Made by a program: the position numbers and the translations under genes. 64,000 nucleotides of DNA from JBKCUI01 sp052161625 (GTDB lineage Bacteria > Planctomycetota > Planctomycetia > Pirellulales > Pirellulaceae): NCBI GenBank assembly GCA_052161625.1, contig CP197412.1; one strand, given 5' to 3'. Numbering within the stretch: position 1 is the stretch's first letter; every line of letters begins with the position of its first letter. Below the pieces are notes generated by a model. It saw only the letters and a program-made list of their open reading frames with translations. It was not told the origin of the DNA and ran no database searches. Below, one piece after another: positions 63,070-64,000 of this stretch.

Positions 63070-63426
63070 ATGTTCAAGAACTTGACCAACTTCGCATCCG
63101 CCATGAAGAACTTGACCCAACTGGGCCCGCAAGTTCGCGCGCTACATGCGAAGTTAGAAACCGCCCGAATCTATGGTTCCAGCAGCACGGATCGAGGGTC
63201 GATCAACATCGAGATGAATGGACTCGGGGTCGTGACGCAGGTTAGCGTTGCCCCCGAGTTGCTCACGCCGGACTCCAGGCTCGAATTGGAGACGCGATTG
63301 GCAGACGCCATCAATCAAGCCAACCGGACCGCTAAGGAAATGCACATCCAAGCGATTCGAGAGGTCACCGGTGGCGTCGAAGTTTTTCCAGGTTTCAACG
63401 ATGTCCTCAAGAACTTCGTAGGGTAA
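63070..63426 (+). CDS. YbaB/EbfC-family nucleoid-associated protein
   Basis: A 118-residue protein from the ATG at 63070. It has a helical N-terminus ('FKNLTNFASAMKNL'), the YbaB beta-region 'INIEMNGLGVVTQVSVAPELL' (quoted in part: 'GLGVVTQVSVAPELL') and a helical C-terminus. YbaB proteins form dimers that bind DNA without strict specificity. The usual neighbours dnaX and recR are not adjacent; trmL starts 13 bp downstream. Confidence 0.82.
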   Translation: MFKNLTNFASAMKNLTQLGPQVRALHAKLETARIYGSSSTDRGSINIEMNGLGVVTQVSVAPELLTPDSRLELETRLADAINQANRTAKEMHIQAIREVTGGVEVFPGFNDVLKNFVG

Positions 63427-63439
63427 CGTCGCGACGTCC

Positions 63440-63907
63440 ATGTCCTCCGATCCGATCTTGAACATCGTTCTGTACCAGCCCGAGATTCCACAGAACACGG
63501 GGAATATCGGCCGCACCTGCACGGCATTGAATGCCAAACTGTGGATCGTTCGCCCGACTGGTTTCCGAATGGACGAGAAGCAATTGCAGAGGGCAGGTCT
63601 CGACTATTGGCAACACCTTCAATGGGAGGCTGCCGATTCGTGGGATCATCTTTTGCCTCAAATCCCATCCGATCGGCTTTGGGTCTTTACCAAGTTCGCC
63701 ACCCAGTCCTACACCGCTCCCAGGTATCAGGCCGGCGACTGGCTTCTCTTCGGCAGCGAATCGAGCGGTCTCCCCGCTTCGCTTCGAGAGAAATTCGCTA
63801 GCCAATGCGTGTCCATGCCCATGCCAGGGCCTGTTCGCAGTCTCAATCTTTCGGTGACAGTTGGCATTGCCGCATACGAAGCCTACAGGCAAATATCGCT
63901 CGCCTAG
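63440..63907 (+). CDS. trmL: tRNA (cytidine/uridine-34-2'-O)-methyltransferase TrmL
   Basis: SPOUT methyltransferase for the wobble position of some tRNAs. The 155-residue protein has 'IVLYQPEIPQNTGNIGRTC' (quoted in part: 'PEIPQNTGNIGRT'), 'LLFGSESSGLP' and the knot-forming 'MPMPGPVRSLNLSVTVGI' (quoted in part: 'GPVRSLNLSVTVG'). Length matches TrmL/YibK. The last 93 bp of the window hold no recognisable feature. Confidence 0.93.
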   Translation: MSSDPILNIVLYQPEIPQNTGNIGRTCTALNAKLWIVRPTGFRMDEKQLQRAGLDYWQHLQWEAADSWDHLLPQIPSDRLWVFTKFATQSYTAPRYQAGDWLLFGSESSGLPASLREKFASQCVSMPMPGPVRSLNLSVTVGIAAYEAYRQISLA

Positions 63908-64000
63908 CGAGGGCGAGCCTTTCGTCGCTTCGCTGGATTGCGCCATTCTCCTAGGCTGCCATCGCGACGAGCGATCTTTGGGATGTTTCTCCCTGGTGTC

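Overview
The window looks like chromosomal DNA of a planctomycete, most likely family Pirellulaceae (inferred from gene content, not from a search). The pointers are a DUF1559 pseudopilin-like protein with an H-x-G-G..DG tail, a planctomycete-style double CxxCH protein, a TAT-exported Gfo/Idh/MocA oxidoreductase, a TgpA-type transglutaminase membrane protein, a lysine-rich histone H1-like small protein, an orphan formaldehyde-activating enzyme, and paired lipoprotein genes for outer-membrane assembly. Coding density is high, genes lie on both strands in short operons, and many genes overlap by an ATGA or TTGA junction.

Layout. 0-7.9 kb: cytochrome-like protein, RluA pseudouridine synthase, RlmN; FtsY and CTP synthase on the other strand; then rplU directly followed by shikimate kinase. 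8-13 kb: prepilin peptidase-like protein, transglutaminase membrane protein, HtrA protease. 13.4-20.8 kb: nrdR, then a long plus-strand run of isoprenoid synthesis (prenyl diphosphate synthase, dxs), NAD kinase, recO, BamD-like and LptE-like lipoproteins and dtd. 20.8-26.9 kb (minus): GT87-like membrane protein, NRDE protein, Orn/Lys/Arg decarboxylase, esterase, small membrane protein. 27.2-32.1 kb (plus): class V aminotransferase, membrane protein, coaD, class III aminotransferase, M50 protease. 32.1-36.5 kb: gene-poor accessory segment (see below), ending at tRNA-His. 36.7-43.5 kb: glycosyltransferase, DUF1570-type gluzincin, GH57 glucanotransferase, a small YjfB-like protein, an exported protein and a zinc-ribbon membrane protein. 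43.8-49.5 kb: groES-groEL, then trpB-trpA and a cysteine desulfurase on the minus strand. 49.6-55.5 kb (minus): CzcAB-type metal efflux without an outer-membrane channel gene, a small exported protein, and fae. 55.9-63.9 kb: Gly/Met-repeat exported protein, membrane protein, ogt, DUF1559 protein plus lipoprotein, trmB, Gfo/Idh oxidoreductase, YbaB-like protein, trmL.

The most unusual part is 33.2-36.2 kb. An orphan RHS C-terminal tip carries a cysteine-rich, toxin-like domain and is followed by a small AT-richer gene in the position of an immunity gene. The pair sits between two nearly identical ~390-bp direct repeats. The whole segment is bounded by 30-bp imperfect inverted repeats (27/30 by eye). 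The left direct repeat ends exactly at the RHS-tip start codon and supplies its ribosome-binding site. Each direct repeat holds three small palindromes and a longer inverted repeat whose arms carry a compensatory base-pair change between the two copies. This suggests a repeat-bounded, exchangeable toxin/immunity cassette.

A second pattern is a scatter of exact or near-exact 12-16 bp tandem duplications, both inside genes and between them. A third is a cytochrome-type protein whose C-terminal domain resembles a DUF1570/peptidase-MA metallopeptidase that has lost its HExxH residues, while an intact relative lies 37 kb away in the same window.
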